Shown one piece after another: positions 45,815 through 54,540 of a DNA stretch of 64,000 bases. The notes beneath the pieces were generated by a model, which saw only the letters and a list, made by a program, of their open reading frames with translations, searched no databases and was not told the DNA's origin. Position 1 is the stretch's first letter; every line of letters starts with the position of its first letter. Source of the stretch: Mesorhizobium sp. NFR06 (lineage in GTDB: Bacteria > Pseudomonadota > Alphaproteobacteria > Rhizobiales > Rhizobiaceae); assembly GCF_900115245.1 (NCBI RefSeq), contig NZ_FOVT01000001.1:496001-560000 (forward strand), in the 5' to 3' direction. Made by a program: the position numbers and the translations under genes.

Positions 45815-47968
45815 ATGGCCGAACGGTCTTTTGCCAAGGAAGTCGAAAAGCTGAGGTTAGGGGCCGGCGAGGAATTCGCCGGCGAGGGCATCCTCGCCAT
45901 CACCAAGGCGCTGCTCCAATGCGGCGTCGGCTATGTCGGCGGTTACCAGGGCGCGCCGATCAGCCATCTGATGGATGTGCTTGCAGACGCCCAGGACATT
46001 CTGGGCGAGCTCGGCGTCCATTTCGAGGCGAGCGCTTCGGAAGCCACCGCCACCGCCATGCTTGCCGCCTCCGTGCATTATCCGATCCGCGGTGCCGCCA
46101 CCTTCAAGTCGACGGTCGGCACCAACGTCGCCTCCGACGCTTTGGCCAATCTAGCGTCGGGAGGCGTTACCGGCGGCGCGCTGATCATCGTCGGCGAGGA
46201 CTATGGCGAGGGCTCCTCCATCATGCAGGAACGCAGCCACGCCTTTGCCATGAAGAGCCAGGTCTGGCTGCTCGATCCGCGGCCGAACCTGCCCTCGATC
46301 GTCAAGGCGGTCGAGGATGGCTTCGAGCTGTCGGAAGCCTCCAACACGCCGGTCATGCTGCAGGTGCGCATCCGCTGCTGCCATGTCCATGGTCATTTCA
46401 TTGCCAAGGACAACAAGCGGCCGCCAATGTCGGTCGCCGATGCGCTGTCGGCGCCGCGCCGCGACACCGGCCGCATCGTGCTGCCGCCCGCGTCCTTCCT
46501 GCATGAGAAGGAAAAGGTCGCCAAGCGCTGGCCGGCTGCGGTCGACTTTATCACGAGCCGCAAGATCAACGAGATCTTCGGGCCGGACCACGGCTCCGTC
46601 GGCATCGTCATGCAAGGCGGCATATACAATTCCGTCATTCGCGCCCTGCAGCGGCTCGGCCTCGCCGACACCTATGGCGACACCGATGTGCCGCTTTATG
46701 TGCTGAACGCCGTCTACCCGCTCGTCGACGATGAGTTTCTCGCGTTCTGCGAAGGCAAGCAGGCAGTGCTGGTCGTCGAGGAAGGCCAGCCCAACTATAT
46801 CGAGCAGGCGTTTGCCGCCATGCTTCATAAGGCCGGGCGCGGCACCAAGCTGGTCGGCAAGGAGCATCTGCCGATGGCCGGCGAATATACCGGCCAGGTG
46901 ATGCTCGACGGCATCGGTTCCTTCCTGCGCGCCCATGCTCCGCATCTTTTGCCGGGCGAGGTGCGCGCGCCGAACAAGCTGGGCGAGGGCGTCGACACCG
47001 CCGATCTCATCAACGTCGTTCCCGGCCGTCCGCCCGGCTTCTGCATCGGTTGCCCGGAGCGGCCGATCTTTGCCGCGACAAAGCTGGTCGAGCAGGAACT
47101 CGGCAAGCATCACATCGCCTCCGACATCGGCTGTCATCTGTTCTCGATCATGCCGCCCTTTGAGCTTGGCGCCACCACCATGGGCTACGGGCTTGGGCCG
47201 GCCTCGGCTTCGGCCTTCAATTCGCCGGAAGCAAAGCGCCGCTCGATATCCTTCGTCGGCGACGGCGGCTTCTGGCACAACGGCCTGACCTCCTCTATCG
47301 GCAACGCGGTCTTCAACAAGAATGACGGCGTCATCGTCATCGTCGACAATTTCTATTCGGCCGCCACCGGCGGCCAGGACATATTGTCGTCGCGCGCCTC
47401 GAACCGCACCAAGTCGACCAAGCATCCGATCGATGAAGCGGTGAAGGGCATGGGCGTCAAATGGCTGCGCCACATCGATCGCACCTATGATGTCGGCAAG
47501 ATGCGGGCCGCGCTGCGCGAGGCGCTGACCACCGAGGAGAAGGGGCCGAAGGTCATCGTTGCCTCTTCCGAATGCATGCTCAACCGCCAGCGCCGCGAGA
47601 AGCCGCTGATCGACAAGGCGATCAAGGGCGGCGAACGCGTGGTGAAGCCGAAATTCGGCGTCGACGAGGACATCTGCACTGGCGACCACGCCTGCATGCG
47701 GCTGTCTGGCTGCCCGTCGCTGTCGGTGAAGTCGCTCGACGATCCGCTGCGCGACGATCCGGTCGCCTCGATCGACCAGAATTGTGTCGGCTGCGGCAAT
47801 TGCGGCGAGGTGGCGGATGCGGCGGTGCTCTGCCCGTCCTTCTACCGCGCCGATGTCGTGCACAATCCCGGCCGCTGGGACCGTTTCCTGGAAAGCGCGC
47901 GCCGTGCCGCGATCGGCCTTTTGCAGCGCCGCCGCGAGAGCCGCCGCCTGATGTTCGCCGATGCTTGA
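45815..47968 (+). CDS. iorA: Indolepyruvate-type 2-oxoacid:ferredoxin oxidoreductase, alpha subunit with ferredoxin domain
   Basis: A 717-residue subunit with ATG after GGAAGGAGG. The N-terminal half holds the pyrimidine-binding and transketolase-C-like domains (GVGYVGGYQGAPISHLMDVL, HFEASASEATATAML). The thiamine diphosphate motif GDGGFWHNGLTSSIGNA begins near residue 483. Residues 621-673 are a ferredoxin-like domain with cysteines in ICTGDHACMRLSGCPSL and NCVGCGNCGEV...LCPSF. It oxidatively decarboxylates an aryl 2-oxo acid to the acyl-CoA. Indolepyruvate is the family default; here 2-aminophenylglyoxylate (isatinate) is a good alternative. Confidence 0.92.
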   Translation: MAERSFAKEVEKLRLGAGEEFAGEGILAITKALLQCGVGYVGGYQGAPISHLMDVLADAQDILGELGVHFEASASEATATAMLAASVHYPIRGAATFKSTVGTNVASDALANLASGGVTGGALIIVGEDYGEGSSIMQERSHAFAMKSQVWLLDPRPNLPSIVKAVEDGFELSEASNTPVMLQVRIRCCHVHGHFIAKDNKRPPMSVADALSAPRRDTGRIVLPPASFLHEKEKVAKRWPAAVDFITSRKINEIFGPDHGSVGIVMQGGIYNSVIRALQRLGLADTYGDTDVPLYVLNAVYPLVDDEFLAFCEGKQAVLVVEEGQPNYIEQAFAAMLHKAGRGTKLVGKEHLPMAGEYTGQVMLDGIGSFLRAHAPHLLPGEVRAPNKLGEGVDTADLINVVPGRPPGFCIGCPERPIFAATKLVEQELGKHHIASDIGCHLFSIMPPFELGATTMGYGLGPASASAFNSPEAKRRSISFVGDGGFWHNGLTSSIGNAVFNKNDGVIVIVDNFYSAATGGQDILSSRASNRTKSTKHPIDEAVKGMGVKWLRHIDRTYDVGKMRAALREALTTEEKGPKVIVASSECMLNRQRREKPLIDKAIKGGERVVKPKFGVDEDICTGDHACMRLSGCPSLSVKSLDDPLRDDPVASIDQNCVGCGNCGEVADAAVLCPSFYRADVVHNPGRWDRFLESARRAAIGLLQRRRESRRLMFADA

Positions 47969-49547
47969 CCAGGCCTCGCCCCTGCGCCCGAAGGCGGGCG
48001 CTTCTGATGACGAGCGGGTGATAAAGCTCGCCGTGCTTGCCGTCGGCGGCCAAGGCGGCGGCGTGCTTGCCGACTGGATCACCGACGTCGCCGAGCGCAA
48101 CGGCTACATCGCGCAATCGACGTCCGTGGCCGGCGTCGCCCAACGCACCGGCGCGACGATCTACTATATCGAGATGGCCCGCGACACCGGCCGGCTGCCG
48201 GTCTTCGCCCTGTCGCCGTCGCAGGGCGACGTCGACATTTTGATCGCCGCCGAACTCATGGAAGCCGGCCGCGCCATCATCCGCGGCTTCGTGACCCCCG
48301 AGCGCACGACGCTGATTGCCTCCTCGCACCGCATCGCCGCCGTCTCCGAGAAGATCGAGCCCGGCGACGGCCGTGCGTCGTCGGACAAGGTCCATGCGAC
48401 GGCGCAAGCGGCCGCCAAGCGTTTCATCGCCTTCGACATGGAGAAGATCGCCGCCGAGAATGGCACCATGATTTCGGCCAGCCTGCTCGGCGCGCTGGCC
48501 GGCTCCGACGCGCTGCCCTTCACCCGCGAAAGCTACGAGCAGGCGATCGGTGCCGGCGGCCGCGGCGTCGGGCCAAGCCTTGCCGCCTTCGGCGCCGCTT
48601 GCGACCGCGCGCGCGGCATCGCGGCAGCGCCGGCTGGCGACAACGCAGCGGCAAAACCGGCCGTTGCCGAACCCAGGTCAACCGCGAGGGTCAGTGGCCC
48701 CGAAACGCTGTTGAAGAGCTGGCAAGAGCTTGCCGGCCGCGTCGCGGCGCTCCCGGAACCGCTGCGCGACATGGCCGAACGCGGCCTGAAGAAGGTCGTC
48801 GACTACCAGGACATCGCCTATGGCGGCGAATATCTGGACAGGCTGGATAAAGCTGTTGCGTTGGATAGCCCGGAGCGCGGCTTCGCGCTGTCGATCGCGG
48901 CGGCGAAACATCTCGCCAACGCCATGTGCTATGACGACATGATCCGCGTTGCCGATCTGAAGACGCGCTCGACGCGCGACAAGCGCGTGCGCAAGGAGGT
49001 CGGCGTCCAGGAAGGCTCCGTCCTCCAGGTCACTGAATATTTCCACCCCCGCATCGAGGAATTCTGCGGCACGCTGCCGGCAGGCCTTGGCAGCTACATC
49101 GAGAACCGGCCGAAGCTCGCCGCTTTCCTCGACCGCCGCATCAATCGCGGCCGCCGCATCCGCACCGACAGCTTTGCCGGCTTCGCCATGCTTTGGTTCA
49201 TCGGCGGCCTGCGCCGCTGGCGCCGCCGCCTGCTGCGCCACAGGATCGAGATCGAGCACCTGGAACGCTGGTACGAACTGGCCCTCAACCACGTTCGCGA
49301 CGACTACGCGCTGGCCACCGAAATCCTCAACTGCCGCCGATTGATCAAGGGCTACAGCGACACCCACGCCCGCGCCCAGTCGAAATTCGACCGCGTGCTG
49401 TCGGCGCTTCCCCTGCTCAAGGGCCGTGACGACGCCGCCGACTGGCTCCGCCGCCTGCGCGACGCGGCGCTCAAGGACGAGAAGGGCGATATGCTCGATG
49501 GCGCGCTGAAGACGGTGGCGACGCTTGGCGATAGCCCGGCTTTATAG
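47961..49547 (+). CDS. iorB: Indolepyruvate-type 2-oxoacid:ferredoxin oxidoreductase, beta subunit fused to DUF6537
   Basis: The ATG lies inside the end of iorA (8-base overlap). Residues 20-210 are the gamma/beta domain of 2-oxoacid oxidoreductases (LAVLAVGGQGGGVLADWITD, STSVAGVAQRTGATIYYIEM). After an Ala/Pro linker (about 215-240), residues 250-520 are the arginine-rich helical DUF6537 extension (RGLKKVVDYQDIAYGGEYLD, RGFALSIAAAKHLANAMCYD, HARAQSKFDRVLSALPL). The fusion is usual for aerobic proteobacterial forms. It forms the catalytic complex with the alpha subunit. The operon ends here and meets a convergent gene 15 bases later. Confidence 0.91.
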   Translation: MLDQASPLRPKAGASDDERVIKLAVLAVGGQGGGVLADWITDVAERNGYIAQSTSVAGVAQRTGATIYYIEMARDTGRLPVFALSPSQGDVDILIAAELMEAGRAIIRGFVTPERTTLIASSHRIAAVSEKIEPGDGRASSDKVHATAQAAAKRFIAFDMEKIAAENGTMISASLLGALAGSDALPFTRESYEQAIGAGGRGVGPSLAAFGAACDRARGIAAAPAGDNAAAKPAVAEPRSTARVSGPETLLKSWQELAGRVAALPEPLRDMAERGLKKVVDYQDIAYGGEYLDRLDKAVALDSPERGFALSIAAAKHLANAMCYDDMIRVADLKTRSTRDKRVRKEVGVQEGSVLQVTEYFHPRIEEFCGTLPAGLGSYIENRPKLAAFLDRRINRGRRIRTDSFAGFAMLWFIGGLRRWRRRLLRHRIEIEHLERWYELALNHVRDDYALATEILNCRRLIKGYSDTHARAQSKFDRVLSALPLLKGRDDAADWLRRLRDAALKDEKGDMLDGALKTVATLGDSPAL

Positions 49548-49562
49548 ACGTTGAACTGCCGC

Positions 49563-50009
49563 CTATTCAGTCGCTTCCCGTCCCGAGACCTGCTCGACGA
49601 GGATGCGAAAAAAGACGTGCGGCAGGCTGTCCGACAGGGGAGGCGTGACCGGCTTGAGCGCGCCGGGCTCCCACCAGTCCGTGTGCTTGCTCAACACCGC
49701 CCATGCGTGGTCGCGCTGAACCTTGTGGCCAACCCGGTCCGGCAGTTCCTCGTAGCGGCCTTCGATCACCACGCTTCTCCATCCGCGCCCTTGCGTGTGT
49801 TCTTGCACCTGGGCGCACACCAGGGGATTGGCCCGCATCCAGTCGATCTTCTTGCCCAGCAGGGAGAACGCATAAAGGTGACTGTCGGCATAGGCGTAGT
49901 TGAAGGGCACGACGTAGGGTTGTCCGTCCTTCGCGCATGCCAGATGTCCGGTGCGGTTGGCTGCCAGCATTTTCGTGCATTCCAAGGTGGAGAGCGTGCG
50001 GATCATCAT
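49563..50009 (-). CDS. Pyridoxamine 5'-phosphate oxidase-fold protein (flavin-binding)
   Basis: I place the start at the ATG at 50009 after GGGAGATC, giving 148 residues. The split-barrel fold shows in MIRTLSTLECTKMLAANRTG, HLACAKDGQPYVVPFNYAYA, LYAFSLLGKKIDWMRANPLV and GWRSVVIEGRYEELPD. These proteins bind FMN or haem and often act in stress or are of unknown role. It is not PdxH proper, which has a different C-terminus. It is convergent with the ior operon. Confidence 0.85.
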   Translation of the reverse strand: MMIRTLSTLECTKMLAANRTGHLACAKDGQPYVVPFNYAYADSHLYAFSLLGKKIDWMRANPLVCAQVQEHTQGRGWRSVVIEGRYEELPDRVGHKVQRDHAWAVLSKHTDWWEPGALKPVTPPLSDSLPHVFFRILVEQVSGREATE

Positions 50010-50316
50010 CGCTATGATCTCCCATCTGGCCTTCGGCCTCGAGAAACTCCGGTCGGTTCTCATCAACGCTAGCGCAGGACACATCCTGGCTCATTGATAT
50101 GGATCAATTCGATATGGGGCGAAGGCCGAGGCTTGCCATCTCAACAGCGCGGCTTCGGCGGGCGTGGAGATGCGAACCGCGAGCCGTTGCATGCCGAACC
50201 GCTCCGTGCGGGAACTTCGACCCGATCTGACGAAAATGTGATCAGTCTCGCTCCGACGGAATTCGGCCGCGCCCTCCGTTTCAGCGCGGTAGGGATGAAT
50301 CACGGAGACGAACCTT

Positions 50317-50580
50317 ATGATCACCAGATATTTTCTGCCTCTTGCGATGTCTGCCGGCACGTTGATGCTGTCCAGTCTCGGCTCGCAGGCCATGCCGATG
50401 GCCAAGCCCAGCGCGACCTCGCCGATCGAAACCGTCGGCTGGCGCTGCGGTCCCGGCTGGCATGTGAACCGCTGGGGCAAATGCGTGCCGAACGGCCGCC
50501 GGTTCATCCGGCCGGTGCGCCATTGGCACCTCGGTTCCTGGTACCACCATCGCTGGCACCCGGGCTATTGGAGCTGGTGA
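50317..50580 (+). CDS. Small secreted Gly-Cys-Gly family protein (first copy)
   Basis: This 87-residue protein begins with a signal peptide MITRYFLPLAMSAGTLMLSS, cut near SQAMP. The mature part has WRCGPGWHVNRWGKCVPNGR and then a tail rich in Arg, His, Trp and Tyr (RPVRHWHLGSWYHHRWHPGY). The C-G-P-G-W-H-x-N-x-W-G-x-C pattern is shared with the protein at 54541. The two cysteines could form a disulfide. Such proteins (similar to what is called the GCG_CRPN group) are common in Rhizobiales; their role is unknown. Confidence 0.85.
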   Translation: MITRYFLPLAMSAGTLMLSSLGSQAMPMAKPSATSPIETVGWRCGPGWHVNRWGKCVPNGRRFIRPVRHWHLGSWYHHRWHPGYWSW

Positions 50581-50694
50581 TCTCTTTCAGGGGATAGACA
50601 CCCCGCTGGAAACGGCGCGGGCGTTTTTTGTTGAGCTCTCGCACGAGGGGCCATCTCGTTGAAAGCGTTCGTGAATGGCCGAAGCCCCTCAGCT

Positions 50695-50875
50695 TCGTCA
50701 TCCACGGGCGGAGCGGGAGCGAAGCGGACGCGGAGACCCGAGGATCCATTCCGTGACTTTAGCGGGGGGAGGCAGCGGAGCAGAATTCTGCACCGCGGCG
50801 ACGCCTCAGCTTCACGGAATGGATTCCAGGGTCTGCGCGCGTCGCTTCGCTCCTTGCTCCGCCCTAGAATGACGA
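50695..50875. repeat. Long palindromic intergenic repeat, family A, copy 3
   Basis: The ends CGTCATCCACGGGCGGAGC and GCTCCGCCCTAGAATGACG are near inverse complements; inner pieces are GAGGATCCATTCCGTGAC and TTCACGGAATGGATTCC, with GCAGAATTCTGCACCG at the centre as in copy 1. It follows the small secreted protein gene. Confidence 0.8.
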
Positions 50876-50939
50876 ATGACAGCAGACGCCGCAGCTATCG
50901 CCGATGAACAGAATCGAGGCTAACACCACCAGATCCGGC

Positions 50940-51137
50940 ATCGGCTTCACTCCCGCCGAACCCGGAAACACCCTGTCGCCGAGCACGGGGGGCCGAAAGC
51001 CCGAGCTGGTCGGCTGAAAGGCCCTTCAGAACAGCCCTGACATCGCTGGTCGGCGCCATATCACGCTGCGTGTAAAGCTGAGCCGGGCTTCAATCCGGGC
51101 CAGTCGGCGATGACACGGCCGCCTTTTATCGCGCCGC
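50940..51137 (-). pseudogene. Decayed duplicate of the 3' end of the DUF1501 gene
   Basis: About 195 bases align along their whole length with 51720-51914, the last part of the DUF1501 gene: both have CCGGAAACACC.TGTCGCCG, CCCTGACATCGCT.GTCGGCG and CCAGTCGGCGATGAC.CGGCC. Roughly five of six bases agree. The copy has base insertions and losses, such as GCCGGGCTTC for GCCGGCTTC, and no usable frame, so it is a relic of a partial tandem duplication. It is separated from the intact gene by the GYD gene. Confidence 0.85.
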
Positions 51138-51255
51138 AGTCGCGCGGGCCTTCCTTGCCGCCTGTGGTTCGCGCGCCCGGCTCGTGCTATCGTCATTCTG
51201 GGAGACGGCGGACGCGCCGTGAGCGCCCGCACGCTCCCCATTGTGGGAGGATCAA

Positions 51256-51549
51256 ATGGCTTACTACGTACTGCTGTCGGATTTCACTGATCAAGGTATC
51301 AAGACCATCAAGGATACGCAGAAGCGTGCTGAGGCTTTCAAGGCGATGGCCAGCAAGAGCGGCATCAAGGTTCACACCCTGTTGTGGACGCTTGGTCAAC
51401 ATGATGTCGTGGCGATTGCAGAAGCCGACGACGACATTGCCGCGACCGCGCTGGCTCTGTCGATCGCATCGCTAGGCAACATCAGAACCCAGACATTGAG
51501 AGCGTTCGATACGGCAGATATGACCAAGATCCTGGCGAAGATGGCCTGA
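51256..51549 (+). CDS. GYD-domain protein
   Basis: A 97-residue cytoplasmic protein with ATG 51256 after GGGAGGATCAA. It has YVLLSDFTDQGIKTIKDTQK, IKVHTLLWTLGQHDVVAIAE and IASLGNIRTQTLRAFD, the ferredoxin-like alpha-beta fold of the GYD family. The namesake GYD triplet reads GQHD here. The function of the family is unknown. It lies between the DUF1501 gene and the decayed duplicate of it, so it may have been placed there by the same rearrangement. A strong terminator follows. Confidence 0.88.
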   Translation: MAYYVLLSDFTDQGIKTIKDTQKRAEAFKAMASKSGIKVHTLLWTLGQHDVVAIAEADDDIAATALALSIASLGNIRTQTLRAFDTADMTKILAKMA

Positions 51550-51625
51550 CCGCCACTGTGCTGCCCTGCGCAGGCGATTGAACCCCGCCGCTGGACCGAA
51601 TGGCGGCACGGTTTTCCCCGAAGCG

Positions 51626-51652
51626 AAAACCCCGGCGCGAGCCGGGGTTTTT
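51626..51652 (+). terminator. Intrinsic terminator after the GYD gene
   Basis: AAAACCCCGGC (51626-51636) pairs with GCCGGGGTTTT (51641-51651) over 11 bases with a GCGA loop, and the stem ends in five T. It is 77 bases after the GYD stop. The A-run on the other strand could let it also end the DUF1501 transcript. Confidence 0.85.
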
Positions 51653-51701
51653 GTGACCTTGCGAAGCTGCAGGCCTTGCCGGGACAGTAGCCGGGATCGG
51701 A

Positions 51702-52940
51702 TCAGGCAATCAGGTTCTTCATCGGCTTAACCGCGGCGGACTCCGGAAACACCTTGTCGCCGAGCACCGCCGCCGACAACCCGAACTGGTCGGCGAGCAG
51801 GCCCTTCAGCACACCCCTGACATCGCTTGTCGGCGCCAGGTCACGCTGCTCGTAAAGCTGAGCCGGCTTCAACCCGGGCCAGTCGGCGATGACGCGGCCG
51901 CCCTTGATCGCACCGCCGGCGAGCAGCACGACCGTGCCGGTGCCGTGATCGGTCCCGACCGTGCCGTTGATGCGGGCGGTCCGCCCGAACTCGGTGATGG
52001 CGACGATCGCCGTGTCCTTCCAGCTTGAGCCGAGCCCTGTCTCGAATTCCTCGAAGGCGCCGTCGAGGCCGCCGAGCAGGTTGGCGAGCCGCCCCGTGGC
52101 GCCGCCTTCATTGACATGCGTGTCCCAGCCGTCGAAGGCGAGCGCCGCGATGCGCGGCCCGTCATCGGCCGCCATTAGCTTCGCCGCGCCACGCGCGGAC
52201 TGTCGCATGCAGGCGGCGTTGTCGAGACCGCCTCTCGGCTTCATCATCTTGCCGTCGAGCTGGCCGCCCATTGCCATGCGGTCGGCGTCGAGCCCCTTTT
52301 GCAGGGCCGCCGCCAGCACCGGATCGCGATGGTTGTAGAGGTCGAGCACGCGTTCGGCCAGCGCGTCGCCGGGCGTCGGCAAGGCCTGCGGCGCCCAGCC
52401 GAGCACGGCTGCGGCACCGCGGATCACCAGCGGTGTCGACGGCCCGACCGCGAGCCCACCGGCCTTCGCTATCCTGTCGCCCGCCGGCAGGCTGGCTAAA
52501 GCCCGGTTGAGCCAGCCTGTCGTGGCATTGCCGGGGCCGGGCAGGCCGCTTTCCAGCACGTCCTGGCCGTCGAAATGCGAGCGGTCGCGGTAGCCGGTCG
52601 CGGCCGCATGCACCACCGCGGCCTGCCCTGCCTTGAACAGGCGCGCAAACACCGGCATTGCCGGGTTGACGGCGAAGAAGCCGTCGAGCGGCAATGCCGG
52701 GTTGGCGCCTGAGAGCGACACCGCGATGTCGCCATGCAGGCCGGCATAGTCGGGGTCGCCGACCGGCCCGATCGTCGACAGCCCGTCCAGCGCGCCGCGT
52801 AAGACGATGACGATAAGGCGCGGGTCGCGATTGTCGGCGGCGCGCGCGAAGCGCGGCAGGTAGGCCCAGGCAAACAGCGCGCCGCCGGTCATCAGCACCG
52901 CGCGGCGGGACAGGCTGGGGGTTTCGCAAAGAAGGCTCAT
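51702..52940 (-). CDS. DUF1501 family exported protein (Tat signal)
   Basis: A 412-residue protein with ATG at 52940. The N-terminus SLSRRAVLMTGGALFAWAYL ending in FARA is a twin-arginine signal. The body has RLIVIVLRGALDGLSTIGPV, YRDRSHFDGQDVLESG and AIVAITEFGRTARINGTVGT followed by DHGTGTVVLLAGGAIKGG, the sulfatase/alkaline-phosphatase-like pattern of DUF1501. It pairs with a DUF1800 gene 36 bases upstream, a very common pairing. The joint role is unknown but periplasmic. A part of its 3' end is duplicated at 50940. Confidence 0.92.
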   Translation of the reverse strand: MSLLCETPSLSRRAVLMTGGALFAWAYLPRFARAADNRDPRLIVIVLRGALDGLSTIGPVGDPDYAGLHGDIAVSLSGANPALPLDGFFAVNPAMPVFARLFKAGQAAVVHAAATGYRDRSHFDGQDVLESGLPGPGNATTGWLNRALASLPAGDRIAKAGGLAVGPSTPLVIRGAAAVLGWAPQALPTPGDALAERVLDLYNHRDPVLAAALQKGLDADRMAMGGQLDGKMMKPRGGLDNAACMRQSARGAAKLMAADDGPRIAALAFDGWDTHVNEGGATGRLANLLGGLDGAFEEFETGLGSSWKDTAIVAITEFGRTARINGTVGTDHGTGTVVLLAGGAIKGGRVIADWPGLKPAQLYEQRDLAPTSDVRGVLKGLLADQFGLSAAVLGDKVFPESAAVKPMKNLIA

Positions 52941-52976
52941 GGATTCATCTCCATTGCTAAGTCACCGTCGCTGGAA

Positions 52977-54434
52977 TCACCGTCGCTGGAATTCCGGGGC
53001 CATCAGCAGCAGCGCCAGCCCCTGCTGTCTGGACTCGGCGCGCGAAATCGCCTGCCGCGTCTCGGCCGATACGGACGCGCCGATCAGCGACGCCAGCATC
53101 TCGTTGGGATCGCCGATGTCGTCCGCCTGCTTGGCCGCCTGCCAGGCAATGTCCAGGCGCGTCTTGAGGCCCTCGGCGGAGGCCCATGCATCCGTCTGGT
53201 CGGCAAAGCCGTTCGGTCCGGGCGGCTGCCACAGCGGTTCGCCAAGCGCCCTCAGCCAGCGAAGCGACCGTTGCGGTTCGTTGCCGGCGGTTGAGCCGAC
53301 CGCGCGCCGCAGCGCCACGACATAGTCGAATGGCGAGCGCAGCTTGGCGAGCGGCGTCGACCAGGCCTCGGGCATGTCGATCAGCGTCAGCGCGATCGAC
53401 CGCAGGTCGCCGTCCGTCTTGGTGAAGACAGCGGCCAGGCGGGCGACGGCCGCCGGCGGCGGATCGTCCGCGATGAAATGGCGGGCCAGCTTGGCGGCGA
53501 TGTGCCGCGCGGTGGCCGGATGGCGGGCAATGTCGTTGAGCGCGGCTTCCGCCTGGCCCATGCCGCCGTCTGGATAGGTCTTGCCGAGCAGCATCGCCTT
53601 GCCGGGCTGATGCGCATTGGCGTTGAATACGAAAGTGCCGGGTTCGCCCAGCCGCCCCTCGCGGCCTGCCATGGTCCAGCCGGTCAGCATGCCGGCGAAA
53701 CTGGTGACGTCGGCTTGGGCATAACCGCTGCCGACACCGAGTGTATGCAACTCCAGGATCTCGCGAGCGAGGTTCTCATTGAGGCCGCGGCCGCGTTTTT
53801 TGCCGGCGCGCGAGTCCGGCCCGATCGATTGCTGGTTGTCGAGAAAAAACAGCATTGCAGGATGGTGCTCGACGGCCAAAAGCATGTCGGCGAAGCGGCC
53901 GAGCACGAAGGGGCGGATCGCCTCGCGCTCGAAGGCGCCTGCGCAGGCCCGCACGACCGGTGCCTTGGCGGCGGAAACGCAGAAATGGTTCGACCAGAAA
54001 CCGACCAGCCGCTCAACGAAGCCGGGTGTCGCGGCGAGCGCCTTGTCGAAGCGGGCCTGCGCTTCGCCGCGATAGATATCGGCCTCGACACGCGGCACCG
54101 CGGGTTTGGCTTTTGTCTCCACCGGGCTGGCTGGATCATCCGCGGCCATCGTCCGCATGGTGGGCGCCGCCTTCTCGTCCCGAGCCGCCTTGCGCTCCAT
54201 GGCTGCCGCCATGCTGGCCTGGATCGCGGCGGTACTGTCCAGCAGCCCGGCATTCTTCGGGTCGTCGGGGAAGATGAGCGCGATGTCCTGCTGCTTGAGC
54301 TCGGCCTTGACGTAGCCGCGCGGATCGGCGGCGATCCTGCCAAGGTCGTCGCCGGGCTTTGCACCGAAGCCGAAGCGGTTGAGTGCGACCAGGGCTGCAT
54401 TCGGCGAGACGGAAATTGAAACGGGTGCGGCCAA
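52977..54434 (-). CDS. DUF1800 family protein
   Basis: I prefer the TTG at 54434, which has GGAGG six bases before it, giving 485 residues; an ATG at 54485 would add a basic, poorly conserved leader. The protein has ALVALNRFGFGAKPGDDL, FVERLVGFWSNHFCVSAAK, LFFLDNQQSIGPDS, GLNENLAREILELHTLGVGS and YAQADVTSFAGMLTGWTM, the hallmarks of DUF1800. An alanine-rich insert lies near residues 75-120. It is encoded just before the DUF1501 partner. No clear signal peptide is visible. Confidence 0.9.
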   Translation of the reverse strand: MAAPVSISVSPNAALVALNRFGFGAKPGDDLGRIAADPRGYVKAELKQQDIALIFPDDPKNAGLLDSTAAIQASMAAAMERKAARDEKAAPTMRTMAADDPASPVETKAKPAVPRVEADIYRGEAQARFDKALAATPGFVERLVGFWSNHFCVSAAKAPVVRACAGAFEREAIRPFVLGRFADMLLAVEHHPAMLFFLDNQQSIGPDSRAGKKRGRGLNENLAREILELHTLGVGSGYAQADVTSFAGMLTGWTMAGREGRLGEPGTFVFNANAHQPGKAMLLGKTYPDGGMGQAEAALNDIARHPATARHIAAKLARHFIADDPPPAAVARLAAVFTKTDGDLRSIALTLIDMPEAWSTPLAKLRSPFDYVVALRRAVGSTAGNEPQRSLRWLRALGEPLWQPPGPNGFADQTDAWASAEGLKTRLDIAWQAAKQADDIGDPNEMLASLIGASVSAETRQAISRAESRQQGLALLLMAPEFQRR

Positions 54435-54540
54435 TGAAGCCTCCGCCTGAAGCCGACGCCGATCGCGTCGGCCGACATGTTCCATGATACGCAAGGATGC
54501 TCATGGCGCCGGCCGCAGCACCGGCGTCATGAGCGGGCCG

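Noticed and set aside
46151-48100. 649-codon open frame opposite the ior alpha gene
   Set aside because: Antisense shadow of a well-defined oxidoreductase subunit; no conserved motif and no ribosome-binding site.
50094-50597. 167-codon frame overlapping the first small secreted protein gene
   Set aside because: The frame starting at 50317 has a signal peptide, ribosome-binding site and a motif shared with another gene; the longer frame has none of these.
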